A DNA stretch of 64,000 nt from Plectosphaerella cucumerina. Taxonomy: Eukaryota; Ascomycota; Sordariomycetes; Glomerellales; Plectosphaerellaceae. The position numbers were made by a program, and so were the translations under genes. The stretch's first letter is position 1. The number at the start of each line of letters is the position of its first letter. Under the pieces are notes generated by a model. That model ran no database searches and was not told where the DNA came from. It worked only from the letters and a program-made list of their open reading frames with translations. Of the stretch, positions 33,008-45,668 are shown piece after piece. The DNA lies in the NCBI GenBank assembly GCA_020746995.1, contig JAGPXD010000001.1:2294001-2358000 (forward strand), given 5' to 3'.

Positions 33008-36000
33008 ATGGTCTCTCACGTCAAAGGCAGCGCTGCCGAGCCTAGCAGCTCCAGCGCACAGCGTCCTGCCGATTCCAGCACTGGCAGCCTCGTGTCTGAT
33101 GGCTTCTCCCTGCCCGACCTCGAGGCCAGCGAGGACGCCCCGCCCGCCTATGGCGAGCTTCACGACCGCGTTTCGTTCTCCCAGGCTGGCATGCAGGCAG
33201 GCGCCCGCGTCACAGACGATGGCCGAGTCAACATCAATATCAGCCAGAAGAACAGCCGTCTAGCAGAACTTCTTGCCCCAGCTATCCGCAACCAGCTCTC
33301 TGGCGATGCTGGCGCTCCTCCCGACATGCCCCCGGGCTACATACCCCCGGGCATGGGATCAGAGCCGGGCCAGCCCCCGCCGCCTCCCATGAACATTGTC
33401 ATCCAGATTGTCGGCTCCCGCGGTGACGTTCAGCCTTTTATCGCTCTTGGCAAGGTACTCCTGACCTACGGCCACCGCGTGCGTCTGGCCACGCACGCCA
33501 CCTTCAAGAGCTTCGTCGAGGACGCCGGCCTCGAGTTCTTCAGCATCGGTGGCGATCCCGCTGAGCTCATGGCCTTCATGGTCAAGAACCCCGGTCTCAT
33601 GCCGGGCTTCGACGCCGTCAAGAGTGGCGAGATCACCAAGCGGAGACGCGGCATCCAGGACATCCTCCTCGGTTGCTGGAGGTCCTGTATCGAAGCAGGC
33701 GACGGCCTTGGGCCGCCTCCCAAACGACACCCTCGGAACCAGCCCATCCATGCTAGCAACTACGGTCTGCATGATAACACGCAAAAGCCCTTCGTGGCAG
33801 ATGCCATCATTGCGAACCCTCCGAGCTTCGCCCACATTCACATCGCAGAGAAGATGGGCATCCCACTGCATATGATGTTCACCATGCCCTGGTCACCCAC
33901 AAGGGCATTCCCTCACCCACTGGCCAATATCCAGTCTACAAACACCGACACGGTCATGACCAGCTACATGTCTTATGCCCTTGTCGAGATGATGACATGG
34001 CAGGGCCTCGGAGACGTCATCAACAACTTCAGAGAAAAGGCCCTAGACCTCGAGCCCATCTCTTTGATCTGGGCACCGGGCATGCTGACTCGCCTACGAA
34101 TCCCTTACACATACTGCTGGTCTCCCGCTCTCATCCCAAAGCCCAACGACTGGCCCAACTCGATCGATGTCGCGGGCTTCTTCTTCCTTAACCTCGCATC
34201 ATCGTTCACGCCCGAGCCCGAACTTGCGGCTTTCCTCCGAGATGGTCCTCCGCCTGTATACATCGGCTTCGGCTCTATCGTCGTGGACGACCCCAACGCG
34301 CTTACGAGCATGATCTTCGAGGCGGTTCGTCTCACTGGCGTTCGCGCTCTCGTCTCCAAGGGCTGGGGTGGACTGGGTGCCGACTCAATGGACATGCCCG
34401 AGGGCGTCTTCATGCTGGGCAACGTGCCCCACGACTGGCTGTTCAAGCAGGTCTCAGCCGTCTGTCACCATGGCGGCGCCGGAACAAGCGCGGCTGGCAT
34501 CCAAGCCGGAAAGCCTACCATTGTGGTGCCCTTCTTCGGTGACCAGCCCTTCTGGGGCGCCATGGTCAAGCGTGCCGGCGCCGGCCCCGACCCGATTCCC
34601 TACAAGGAGCTCACCGCCGAGAAGCTTGCCGCCGCCATCAAGGTCTGCCTTGAGCCCAACACACAGGAGCGCGCACAGGAGCTGGGCAGCAAGATCCGGG
34701 AGGAGCAAGGTGACGTGGAGGGTGGCAAGAGTTTCCACCGCCATCTCGATGTTGAGAAGCTCAGGTGCTCCATTGCTCCTAGCCGTACCGCTGCATGGCG
34801 GGTGAGACGCACCAAGGTGCGACTCAGCCCTTTCGCCGCCTCGGTCCTGGTCAAGGCGGGCAAGATCAAGTACGAGGATCTCAAGCTGTAAGTGAAAGAA
34901 CTCAAAGACTCTGGGTAAGGGATGCTAACCCTAAGGTAGATATCGGGCGAAAGAGTACATCACAGAAGGTCAGCCATGGGATCCCATCTCTGCCGTCACC
35001 TGCTCCCTTGTCGGAGACATCAGCAGCATTGCCATGGGAATCGCCGATTTCCCCCGCGAGCTGTTCAAGAAGTCGAGGAGCAAGTCCAAGGAGGAGGGTT
35101 CATCTTCTGAGTCAAACAAAGAGGCATCCGCTTCCAAGGAGTCTCTGCCAGTCGGCAGCACGGCATCTAACCCTGCGGGGTCCATCGGCGGCGGTCCTTC
35201 TTCTGTGAGCCTGCTCTCCTCCAATGGGCAGCCTTCTGCCTCGACGGACGACTTGGCAAGATCCCAGTCCCAGAGTCGCCTGACCCCTACGCCCCAGCAT
35301 CAGAGTTCTTTCGGCCAGGGCCAGCATGATGGTCCCTTTGAGTTGCCGGGACAGGGTTCAGACTCTTCCAAGGACCTAGTCGACCATTCCGTCGCCTCGC
35401 CTGGACGACCACTGACCCCTCAGTCCTCAGTCTTCAGTGTACCAACCATTTCGAACCAGAGTGATCTCACAAAGAGCGAGTCGCTCCAGTCCTCCAACTC
35501 GAGGGAGTCGCCCAGACCTGGTCGTCTGACACCAAAGCCCGAGGAGCAGAGCCGGCGCAGGTCGCCGTCCACCGGTCCTACCGTCGAAGAGACAGTCGAA
35601 AGGGCCATGGCCGCGAGCGAGAGCGTGAGCAAGATCGTCACCACTGGTGTCAAGTCTCCCATGAACTTCTGCCTTGGCCTGGCCAAAGGATTCCGGAACG
35701 TGCCTCGACTGTATGGCGACGACACCGTCCGACCCATAGAGAAGGTCACCGATCTGCCGTCAGGTCTCAAGGTCGCCGGTAAAGAGTTCGCCCTTGGCTT
35801 CTATGATGGCATCTCTGGACTGGCGACACAGCCACTGCGGGGCGCAGAGAAGGAGGGTGCCGTCGGTCTTGTCAAGGGTTTCGGCAAGGGTATCAGCGGT
35901 CTGGTCCTGAAGCCTGCATCAGGTGAGTACTTTTCCCATGAATTGTCGACCACCGCTAACTCCATTCTCAGCCGTCTGGGCTCTCCCGGCATACACCATG

Positions 36001-37161
36001 CAAGGTGTGCATGCGTCGATCAGGAACGTCTTTGCGAGCAGTGTCGAGAACTACATCATTGCGTCGCGAATAAAGCAGGGCGAGGACGACATTCACTATT
36101 CCACCCATGAGGAGCAGGAGGATGTTGTCAACCGGTGGCGGCGTGTGCAGTACGAGCTCCGGAAATGGCACGCCCTCAAGGCCAAGGAGGAAAAGGAGAA
36201 AGGGGCTCAGCCGCAACCGCAGGCGCAGGCCGCCCAAGATGACGACCCGACCTCTCCCCCACAGTCGCCAGACCGGGCACCTCCGCCTAAGACTGGCTTT
36301 TTCAACACGTTCAACATGTCCTTCGACGAGAGGAAGGCACTGCATGCGCGCAAGGAGGCGTGGAAACAGGGCACCGTCGAAAGCAGGACCCCGCCGAGGC
36401 TTCCCCCGAGAGCCCCCTCCTCCAGCGGCCGGGCAGACAACAGCTCTGCACACAGCGCCGACGAGGACGCTGAGTTCGAGAAAGCTATCCAGGCGTCGGT
36501 CGCGGCCACGTCGTCAGGCAACCCTGACGAGGACGCCAAGATCGAAGAAGCCATTCGCGCCAGCGTCAACCAGGTCCGCAGTATGGGACAAGGTCTCCCC
36601 GGCGCGAAGGGCCCGATAGACTCGGATGATGACCTTCAGATCACGGACGAAGAGTATCAGGAGCTCATCGAGAAAGCCATTCAGCAGAGCCTGTCAGCGC
36701 GGGAGGCCAATGAGCAAGACGAGCTGCTGGAGCATGACGAGGATTTCCAGCGTGTGCTCCGCGAATCACAGAACCCCATCCTCCAGAACTACGACGAGGA
36801 CCACGACGAGGACTTCAAGCGCGCGCTGGAAGAGTCCAAGCAGCCGGGTGGCCTTGGCGGCGACGACGATGCCGAGCTGCGCCGTGCCATCGAGGAGTCC
36901 ATGACGGCGCACAAAGATCAGGAACAGCGGCAGCAGGCAGCGCGGACGGAAGAGGACATTGTCATGGAGTACGTCAAGAAGCAGAGCCTGGCTGAGGCCG
37001 AGTACCGCCGGCAGGTCGCGCGCGGAAAGGCCAAGGAGGGCGAAGGTCCCATGGAGGAGGAGGAGGAGGATCTCAAGAGGGCAGTAGAAGAGTCGCTCAG
37101 GCTGACGCAGAAGGCTGGCGAAGGTTCGGGGGCGGGCAAGCCACGCCCGGAGTTGGAGTAG
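33008..37161 (+). CDS. sterol-glucosyltransferase-like enzyme with Vps13-like region and seven UIMs
   Basis: Three exons, 33008-34887, 34940-35922 and 35972-37161, encode 1350 aa. Residues about 135-560 are a GT28/GT1-type UDP-glycosyltransferase: IVGSRGDVQPFIALG at the start, VYIGFGSIVV, then HDWLFKQVSAVCHHGGAGT with FFGDQPFWG in the donor site. These match fungal UDP-glucose:sterol glucosyltransferases. The GRAM/PH region of Atg26 is absent. After a Ser-rich linker, about 860-975 (GLAKGFRNVP, then GLVKGFGKGISGLVLKP) resembles the Gly/Lys-rich lipid-contact segment of Vps13/Atg2 C-termini; this is my inference. The C-terminus carries seven UIM-like helices. The enzyme probably glucosylates ergosterol or a related lipid at a membrane and may be recruited by ubiquitin. 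Confidence 0.9.
36466..37101 (+). other. array of seven ubiquitin-interacting-motif-like helices
   Basis: Segments starting near residues 1122, 1144, 1185, 1212, 1235, 1256 and 1321 read FEKAIQAS, IEEAIRAS, IEKAIQQS, FQRVLRES, FKRALEES, LRRAIEES and LKRAVEES. Each is preceded by acidic residues and fits the UIM pattern (acidic, hydrophobic-x-x-Ala-x-x-x-Ser). The fourth has Val in place of the central Ala and may be inactive. Confidence 0.75.
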
Positions 37162-37803
37162 GTGTGCTGGCCGCGAGAATGTGGCATTATAACATGTGAT
37201 GGCGATACCATGAGCGAGCAATAAGATGTTTGATTTTGCTTGGTTTGGAGTCGTGAAGTGATGATTTGGCCAGTCTATCTGGTTGAAGACTTTCCTATTT
37301 CAATTCCACACGTGCAAAGTCAAACGCAGAACAACGACATCTCGGACACTCCCCAGGCACCGGCCGAAAGAAATGCGTCATCCTCGAATCCTAGCCGCAA
37401 GATCCCTCACGCGACCTTCTCGATCCCCTTGCAGATCGACGCCTGAACCCCAGGAAACGAAACCGACCTCCCCTAGTCTCGGCGCGGGCTTCCCCTGAAA
37501 GCCCGGCTGTGACGTCATGCCGGTCCAACGCCTCCGGCGCCCGGGAACGGCGGAAACGGGCGGATTTGAAGAAAATCAAAAACTCTGGCGCCTGCTCAAG
37601 ACCTCATATGGCGTTTTGAGGCTGTAAGCCGAACAATTGAGAATTTCACCAAATCAGCCATCTCCATGTTTTGAGTGTGGCGTGGAATGGCCGTCAATTA
37701 AGCATTTGGACCCTCGCATTCCACTCCGACGGCAGGGCGACAATAAAAAGCAGCACTCGCACCCTCGAATCGACGACTGCAGACGGAGAGAGAATTAATC
37801 GCC
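37162..37803. other. intergenic
   Basis: This is the 3' flank of the glycosyltransferase gene and the promoter of the PAF-AH-like gene. I see no coding signal or clear TATA box. Confidence 0.45.
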
Positions 37804-39639
37804 ATGGATGAATCGACAGAACACGACAAGGACAGGCGGGGCCCGCGGGAGCAAGAGCGCTCTCGCCGGTCCGCTGTACGGCCGCCCAAGACGCTTCGCG
37901 AGCGCATCTTCCACGTCTTGCCATACTACACAGGCCCGCACGCCGTGGGTTACTGCGAAATTGAAAGTCCCGTCCGGCACCCAGGGGTCGTCTCGGAGCT
38001 ACGACGCAACAATGCACCGCTTCTACGCCTCGACACGGTCCTGTTTGGCCTCTACTACCCGTGCGAGCCGAGAGGAAATGACAAGGCAGGGCGCAAGGCA
38101 CCGAGTCGGGCCAGCTGGCTGCCGCGGCCGAGGGTCGCAACGTGCAAGGGCTACGCCAAGTTCATGAGCATACCCCACGCGCCGGTGACGGCCTACATCG
38201 CGGCCACGAGCATGTTCACCAAGCTGCCGGCGTTTCGCAATGCCCGGCTAGCGCGAAGGGTACCGGAGGAGACTGCGAGGAAGACAAGTGCCGCTGGTGC
38301 CGCACATCCCCGAGATGACGGGAGCGAGACGACAGAACGACCGAAATTCCCCGTCATCATCTTCAGTCACGGCCTCGGCGGGTCTCGGACGGTGTATAGC
38401 TCAATATGCGGCGAGCTGGCGAGTTACGGCTTCATCGTGGTGGCCGTCGAGCATCGTGACGGCAGCGGCGCCCGGACCTATGTCAACCTGCCAGAGGACA
38501 AGTCCCTGTCAGACAGCGACTCGGACAACCATCTGAATGTCTGCGATGTCAGCGGAAAATCACCCAAGAAGAAGGGCAGCCTCGAGCAGGCTCACCAGCA
38601 CTACTCAGTCGACTACCTCTTCCCCAAGGATAATGCACAGGACACGGCGCCGCACAATGCCAAGGGCGTGGACACGAAGCTGCGGACGGCGCAAATCAGT
38701 ATGCGCATGGCCGAGATCGAGGAGGCATATCACATCCTCGGCGAGATCAACAGTGGACGGGGCGAGTCGGTCGCCGAGTCGAATATGCGGAAGAAGGGGT
38801 TCGTGGGATCCAGCTCCAAGGGCCTCATAGGCATCGACTGGGACGAGTGGTCAGGCCGCATGCTGCTCGACAACGTCACCATGATGGGCCACTCCTTCGG
38901 GGGCGCCACAGTGATCCAATGTCTGCGGACGAGGTCATTGACCTGGGTGGGCCAAGGCATTGCGCTGGACGCCTGGGGGCCTGCGACGCCAGAGCTCAGC
39001 GAGGACGTGGGACGCATCTCCAAGCCGCTCCTCGCGGTGGGCTCTGAGACCTTCATGCACTGGCAGGCCAACTTTGACCGGCTGGTCGGTCTCTGTGAGG
39101 AAGCGCGCGAAGAGAAGCCCGATGCCCTCGCGTGGATGATGACGATCCGCGGCTCCACGCACCTCTCGCAGACGGACTTTGCTGTCGTCTACTCGGGATG
39201 GATGGACATCTTGGCCAAGAACATGGTCGACCCGTTGCGAGCGCTGTACCTCACGGCCGCGACGTCCCTCGAGTTCCTCAAGCTGACACTGCCGGCCACG
39301 CACCGCGCGCGCGAGCTTTGGCTCGATGAGGGTATCCTCAAGTCCATTCCGCCCTTGGCGCCGAACCCGGGAGAGGAGGAGGGCCTGCAGGACCATCGGC
39401 CGGACGACAAATGGATCGCCGTGCGCCTGAGGGTAGACAATGAGCTGTCACTTCGCGCCAAGAACTGGCTCAGGCGTAGGAAGAGGGCGTTGGCGCCTCA
39501 CCGGGACGGGGCGTCGGACGGGTTCGGGAGGGGACTGGCCAGCTGGGAAAGGGGCGACGAGGTTCTCATGCATTTCAGCCCCGGCCAGGAGGTCGTGCGA
39601 GGTCTCGCTGGCCTGAAGCCTAGCGGGACGGCGCAATAG
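37804..39639 (+). CDS. platelet-activating-factor acetylhydrolase-like phospholipase (PAF-AH p/II family)
   Basis: An intronless 611-aa protein. PVIIFSHGLGGSRTVYSSIC gives the oxyanion-side loop of plasma/type II PAF-AH. GHSFGG (362-367) is the nucleophile elbow with Ser364. The later DAWG (about 390) and STHLSQTDF (about 455) supply the likely Asp and His. The N-terminal region LPYYTGPHAVGYCEIESPV is typical of fungal members, which hydrolyse short or oxidised sn-2 acyl groups of phospholipids. There is no signal peptide, so it is probably cytosolic. The fungal copy has an insertion of about 60 residues with an Arg/Ala-rich loop before the HGLGG motif. The start is the first in-frame ATG after the leader. 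Confidence 0.88.
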   Translation: MDESTEHDKDRRGPREQERSRRSAVRPPKTLRERIFHVLPYYTGPHAVGYCEIESPVRHPGVVSELRRNNAPLLRLDTVLFGLYYPCEPRGNDKAGRKAPSRASWLPRPRVATCKGYAKFMSIPHAPVTAYIAATSMFTKLPAFRNARLARRVPEETARKTSAAGAAHPRDDGSETTERPKFPVIIFSHGLGGSRTVYSSICGELASYGFIVVAVEHRDGSGARTYVNLPEDKSLSDSDSDNHLNVCDVSGKSPKKKGSLEQAHQHYSVDYLFPKDNAQDTAPHNAKGVDTKLRTAQISMRMAEIEEAYHILGEINSGRGESVAESNMRKKGFVGSSSKGLIGIDWDEWSGRMLLDNVTMMGHSFGGATVIQCLRTRSLTWVGQGIALDAWGPATPELSEDVGRISKPLLAVGSETFMHWQANFDRLVGLCEEAREEKPDALAWMMTIRGSTHLSQTDFAVVYSGWMDILAKNMVDPLRALYLTAATSLEFLKLTLPATHRARELWLDEGILKSIPPLAPNPGEEEGLQDHRPDDKWIAVRLRVDNELSLRAKNWLRRRKRALAPHRDGASDGFGRGLASWERGDEVLMHFSPGQEVVRGLAGLKPSGTAQ

Positions 39640-42600
39640 GACTGAATTGGCGGCGACACGTTACTTCGGCGGAAAGCTTCAGCGGCATGAAGTCGCCGAT
39701 GGGCCGGGACCGGTGCGACGGCGCATCTTCGTTGGGAGTCCGGAGCTGTCATTTTCAAAAGAGTCCCCCTTTTCTGTTCTGCGGGGCTGTAGCGTTATTT
39801 CAACCCGTACCGGTCTCGATCGATCTAGATTTGCTGCGCCTTAACCATTCGCAATATCATAGTTTCCGCGAGCATGTGACGGCAGAGAGGCCGGGTTCCG
39901 TGGATCGTCCCGGGGGCAGCTAAGAGGAGACCGTTGAGATGGCACCATGCCCGTGCGAAGGTTGCGCCGATCGGGCCAAGTGTGTTTGAAGTTCAGGGAG
40001 GCCGCATTCTTTGCATTCTTCAGAGATCTCCCGTTGTGGGGTCTGGAGGAGGCTGGAGCTGGAGGGCTGAAGGCTGAAGCTGGCCGTGTCGCCGGACGCT
40101 GGCTTGGTTGGCTCCAGCCTCAGCCTCCAGGGCTCACGACAGGGGGCTCGACCCCGTAAAACATCGGATCGGCGCGCCGGGTGTAGCGCCGGTGTTTGCC
40201 CCGGGCAGACGGACTGATGCGCTTGCTGCCAGTGGCCTCGGCCCAAGCCGACGCAGCCATTTGTGCATGTACTGCAAACCAATCTGGATGGCATCTGTTC
40301 TGCCCTTAGACCGAGGTTGGGTATGCAAAGTGTACTGGTGGTGGTCTGCTTCGGACGATGGCGATCCAAGCTGGTGAGTGTGAGGTGGTTATGGTGTGCC
40401 TGCGTGCCGAGAAGCCTTAGGTCCAGGGGGTTCCGCCAATGGCCTGGCACCCAAACCGTGGGCTGATGACCGCGATGAGGACGTGCAGCGATGGGGTGCC
40501 GCCAAAAATAGGTGTCTGAACCCTGGCGTGTTAGCAGGCTGCCAAGCCATCTGTGAGTGCCGGTAACAGCGGGGGCGCCGTGCAAGACGCGGATCGGCAG
40601 TCTGGCGTGCATCGTCGACCACGGTCCAACCTCGTATCCGAAAAGCCACGACATCCCACCTCGGGGCCAACCCTTTTCTTCCCCAGAGGCGGTGGGCGGC
40701 CTGTTTTTCCAGCTTGCCAGCAGGGCGGTGCGCCTCGTTGGTTTTCTGTGTCGTAGCGTTGCAGCGGCAACTCCAGCGGGGAAGGGAGGCAGGGAGAGCA
40801 GCCAGACAGGCCCTATCCCTGGTCAACGTGTCTGTGGAAGCGAGGTCGCCCCCCACCAGGACCCAGCCAGGTCTCCATCTGATGTCCTGGATATAGCAGC
40901 TTTTTTCATTGCTTTCTCTCGGCCTCTGGTCTGAAGTTCGCGTCAACCATCGCCCGGTGCTCTGGGCAGCAGGCCGAGCTGCGTCAGGTCCGAGTCGCCA
41001 GCGGTCCAGGTGTTTGGACCGGCGGCCTAAAACATGTCTCGCCGTCCGTGCGGAGGGGGAGGATGTGATGTGGAAGCGCCCCGTCGCCATCGCCGCCTCG
41101 GATTTCCCGGCTGGTGGCGGGCAGACACTTGAAGTAGTTCAGACGAGAATATGATCTGCGCCCAGGGAAGGGGGGCAAGGGGGCAAGGAGTCGCTCGATC
41201 GAGTTGATGGCACGGTTTTGCCAGGTTGGGCCGATGCTGTGGAGGTCCGAGGGGCCGGAATGGATGCTTCGCCCAGGGTGCGTGCTTGCTTCCATCGTAG
41301 TGCGCATGGGTGGCGCCTCGAGATTCCGGCCAGCGTCGTGTCGTGTCGTGTCGTGACGTGCACCCTTGACCAGCTGTCGTGTGGACGGTGTGGTGTGGCT
41401 GCTGCAGCCCAGGCCGGGAATGGTTGCAAGACACGAGGACTCGCTGCGTAGGTACGAAATAAAAGGTGCATGGGAGGGCAAAGGCAGGCGAGGGAATGGG
41501 ACCAGAAGAACGGAAGTGACACATCAGAGGGCGACGACGCCAGGAGGAAGGCACGATGGTCTGTTGAGGACAGAAATGGCATGTACAGTGTACAAGTGCC
41601 TGCCTCCATCGCTGAGACATGGACCCCTCTTGCCCTCCACGTTCCCTTCAAGCCCCACTTCGTGTTGGGCGTCAGAACAAACTGAAGGGCCCTGAGTTTC
41701 GACGGATCCTTCCCTGTCAGCACACACCCAGACACCACCATCGCGACGCCGCCTCGGAAAGACCACCGACCCCGTGGATAGCGCCTGCCTTTCCCGCGAC
41801 CGGCCCCACAAACCAGGCCTCCTGGCGACAGACACGGAGGTACCGGGATACCTGCATCACGCTACCGCTCCAGGGCCAGGGCAGTGGAGGACCAGGATTG
41901 GGATCAGCAAGGTTCACCGTTCCTGCTTTTTTGCTGCTCGTACAGTACTTACTTACGTCCCTGCTTGCCGCTTCATGCACCTGTCACCCGGAACCCTAGA
42001 CCTTCCTCTTCTTCTTCTTCACTTCTTCACTTTCGAGTGACCCCTTTCTCCATTGTCGCCTTGGGTGTTTCTCGTGTCTTGCTTCCAGTCCATCGCAACG
42101 GAGTGAAGCCATCACGGCCTCCCTTTTTTCTTGTCCATCGCTTGCTTGCCCCTCCACTTGGCTGTCGGAGTCGTGGCACTACCCCTCGACCTTCTCTCGC
42201 ACACACACTCGCTCAAGTGCCTCGGCAACAATCTACCATCCGCCCAACCACCAGCAGAACGACCCTGTGGAAGGCCATACATACACCGCCTACGCCGAGA
42301 TCTCTCTGGCTTCCGTCATCCAGCACCCCATGTGTAATCGCCAGTCTTGACCGCCCCGACACGACACCAATCATACACTGTCTGCCTGCACATAGACACG
42401 GCCACGTACCGACGGGTACTCGCATCTCTGTATAATCCCGCCAGTCTCAGGCCCTGTCTGGCCTGAAATCTCCGGCTACACCCACAATCCCGCGTCGGGC
42501 AGCCTCTTCTCGTCTCGACCCTTGTCGCCATCATTACAATTCACTCGCCCCGGGCATCCCGGCATCTGCGCTGCTGCCTCGCCTAGAGTGCTTTCACTCG

Positions 42601-42683
42601 GCAGTCCCTATCGACCGCAGCCAACCCATTCTAATTGTAATACCCACGGTTCATCTGGCTGAATAGCCAGCCGCTACCCGAAA
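39640..42683. other. 3-kb intergenic region
   Basis: I find no supportable gene. A TCGTG pentamer is repeated at about 41336-41355. The last 700 bp, especially 41990-42540, is C/T-rich and C-rich and probably forms a long promoter and leader for the gene starting at 42684. Confidence 0.45.
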
Positions 42684-45668
42684 ATGACTACCGCCGCTGT
42701 CACCCGCGAACCGCCTCCAGGGGCGCCCAACGCGGAAAAGCTCCAACGAATGCTGGATATGGAACACAAGCTCAAGGTACGGGTGCTTGCCACAGGACAA
42801 GCCGGCCTTACCATTTGCTTGCTGGTGACAAACTGACCGCCTTTCCCGCAGATGGAGCGCCTTCACCCCCTTATCCCTACCAGCGAACTCCCTAAGAGGA
42901 GACCTGTGACGATGCAGCCACCTTCCCGTCCGCCCCAGCCTTTGCAAGCCCGACGCAAGGTACCTCACTCTCGAGGCGGATCTCTTGTTATGAACGCTGC
43001 CATGATCAAGATGACCGACGACTCCGACCTGCACATCAGGGTGCCGACCCCGCCGTGGCGCGCCTCCAAGTCTAACAGGCTGGAGCCCATGCCACTCTCA
43101 CGAGCCATCCAGCCGCAGAAGACAGTCAGTTTCTCGGCCAACGCACCCGCGAAGCAGGCTGCAGAGGAGGACAAGAAGTCCGAGACGTCTTCCATCTGCC
43201 ATTCGCCCAGTTGGGAAGGTTACGGTCAACGCAAGAAGGACAAAAAGGCCGACGAAAAGCAGAAAAAGAAGGCCAAGGAGCAGGCCGAGAAAGATGCCCG
43301 CGAAGCCAAGCGCAAGTCCACCTCGAGACTCACCAAGAACCCTCCTTCGGCGAGCCGATCCAACATGATCCCCAGCGGCCGATCTACCTCAACCCCCGAA
43401 CTTATCGACAGCACGAGCTCACGCAGATCCAGCATGCAGAGCGATGCGAGCCAACTCCCGCTACCCCCAAAACACGGGAGGAGGTCACGATCCAGCTCGG
43501 TTGCTTCGCAACTCAGAGCCGCCTTGACGGGGTATCTAGGATCAAAGGACGATAAGGAGCCGGAGACTGGATTTGTCGGCGGGCTCAAGCTGGAGATGGA
43601 GAGGGAGTCTGCCGCACGGCCCGGCGCTCAGTCCAAGTCGCCGGACGCCCTGCGGCCTGCTCTCGCTCCTCCAGGGCCCCGAAAGGCCCACTCATACGGC
43701 CCCGAATCCATGGTGGCTTCAGAGTCGGGACATCCAGCACTGCCGCGAATGATGACCGATGGTGCTGTCCCTGTCGCGAATCCCATGCGTCGCAAGGCCC
43801 CGCCGCCTCTGTCCATGCGCACCTCATCCAGATCCGAGTCTCTCATCTCACCAAACGCACCGCCGATTCCAGGAAATGACAATCTCGACAGGTGGAGGAA
43901 CAGGGATAACGCGAGGCCCGCTGCTGATGCAGCAGAACATGCTGGCCATGCCTCGGAAAGCGAGGCCGAGGACAGCTCCCGGGGCCGCAACTCCGGCAGT
44001 TACGTCTACCACCAACGCCAGCTGAGCCAGGACAGAGCCATTTCGGGCTTCAGAGACGAAGCCAAGGTGTTGACCAAGTCCCGTTACCCGCCTCAAGCGC
44101 ATCGCCGATACCAAGGCGTGAACTTCAACTCCAATGACAGCTCGAGTCCGACCAACTCCTCGTTTGGGTTCCGCAAGACGTCGTCCAACGATTCGCGTTC
44201 ATCGTCCACGGACCGCGGCCGATTCCTGGACAGCCTCGGCAGCTTCGGACAGCCCTACCATGCTCCGTCTCTGGACCTGACTTCCCTTGACAGCGATGCG
44301 GAAAAGACACCCAAAGGACGTTCCCGGTCTAATGACACGGCAGCAAGCACCCCGCGAGGCTTCAAGGGCGCCATGCAGGCGGCGTTTAAGAAGGTGCGAT
44401 CCTCGTCCAAGCCGCCATCGGCGTCGTCGTCCTTCTTTGAGCGCCAGTCGCGCGATTCGATGACGACACCAGACTCGTTCGCCATGTCGAGACCACCTTC
44501 CAGCTCCGACGCGGAGAAGACTCCTGCCATGAGTTTCACACTCGACGATTTCAAGCCCCCAGTCATCAAGGACCCCAACTCGGTGCGATCAAACTCCTCG
44601 GCCTCATCCTCTCTCTATGAGGAGTCGATGCGGTCGCCAGTCTTCACCAACACGCCCGATTCGTCCCGCCCGCAGTCGGATAAGGGCCTTCCCCCTGTCG
44701 TGGGTGAGGTTGGCAAGGGCAAGACCGAGAGCCTGCTTGTCACCAACGACGAGAGGGTCTTTCGTCTCTCGCACCGCGCAACGGTAGCTGAGAGCACGCC
44801 GGCAGGTCCCAGCCCTCTCACGCCCAAGAGCGCCTTGAACGCCTTTCAACTGGACCTTCCCCCTTCGGACAACAAAACGAGCCTGAACCGCAACGACTCC
44901 CAGGGTCACATCCACCCTCTGTTGCGCAAGCCAAAGTCCCGGCCGGCAGCCATCCAGACCGGCCAGCAGAGCTTGACACCTCTCGACGTCGAGGGGTCCA
45001 AGTCGTCTCTGTTGCCCCTACCACTCGAGGTAACACCCGTGCCTAGCCCGAGAGACCGGTCACCTGCAGCCCAGGCAGCCCCGACCAGCACTGCGGCGGG
45101 TGAGGTAGAGGAGAGTGCGGGCGCATTGCTTGTCAGGGTTCCGAGTTTGTCTAAGAGCAAATCAAGCCCGAACGTGCTTGCGGATGCGCGCCCTCGTGCG
45201 GAGTCGCCACTTGTTCCGCCTCAGCGGTCGCCAGCCCGCGACAAACACGCCTTCCAGTCTACGCAATCGCTTCCTGATGCTCTGGACGCTGCTGCCAAGT
45301 CTGGTACTCAGTCACCGCGCTCGCCCAACCCCGCCACGTACCTGGAGGAGGCCAGAAGAGCTGCACCATCGGCCGCGATCCCGCGCTCTCTTCGTGCCTC
45401 GGGCGTATCCGCTGGACGCAAGGAGGGCGAGTTCGAGCCTATTGCAAAGATGTTCGTCGAGTGCTGCCACTGCAAATTCTTCCACGACATGCCCAGCAGG
45501 GTGTACGAGTGCATGGCACACCCCGACGCCACGGTTGAGGATGCGCGGCTTGGAGTGAGCGGCGCCATTTCGACGGTGGTGAATTGCCCGTGGTGCAGGC
45601 ATGGGATGACGACGCAGTGCTGCGCGGGATACGCGGCGGTTGTGCAACTGAAGGAGAGGCTGCACTGA
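42684..45668 (+). CDS. large disordered protein with conserved fungal Cys-rich C-terminus
   Basis: Two exons, 42684-42776 and 42852-45668, encode 969 aa. Exon 1 is a short helix (AEKLQRMLDMEHKLKMERLH). Most of the protein is Ser/Pro/Arg-rich and disordered with many SP/TP and RxxS sites, so heavy phosphorylation is likely. It includes a Lys/Glu-rich helix (KKDKKADEKQKKKAKEQAEK). The last 70 residues are clearly folded: ECCHCKFFHDMP, YECMAHPD, NCPWCRHGMTTQCCAGYAA and a KERLH end. The Cys pairs (CxxC twice, plus CC) suggest zinc binding. I recall the same C-terminus in proteins of many ascomycetes that lack a function. The role is unknown; a cortical or signalling scaffold is one guess. Confidence 0.85.
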
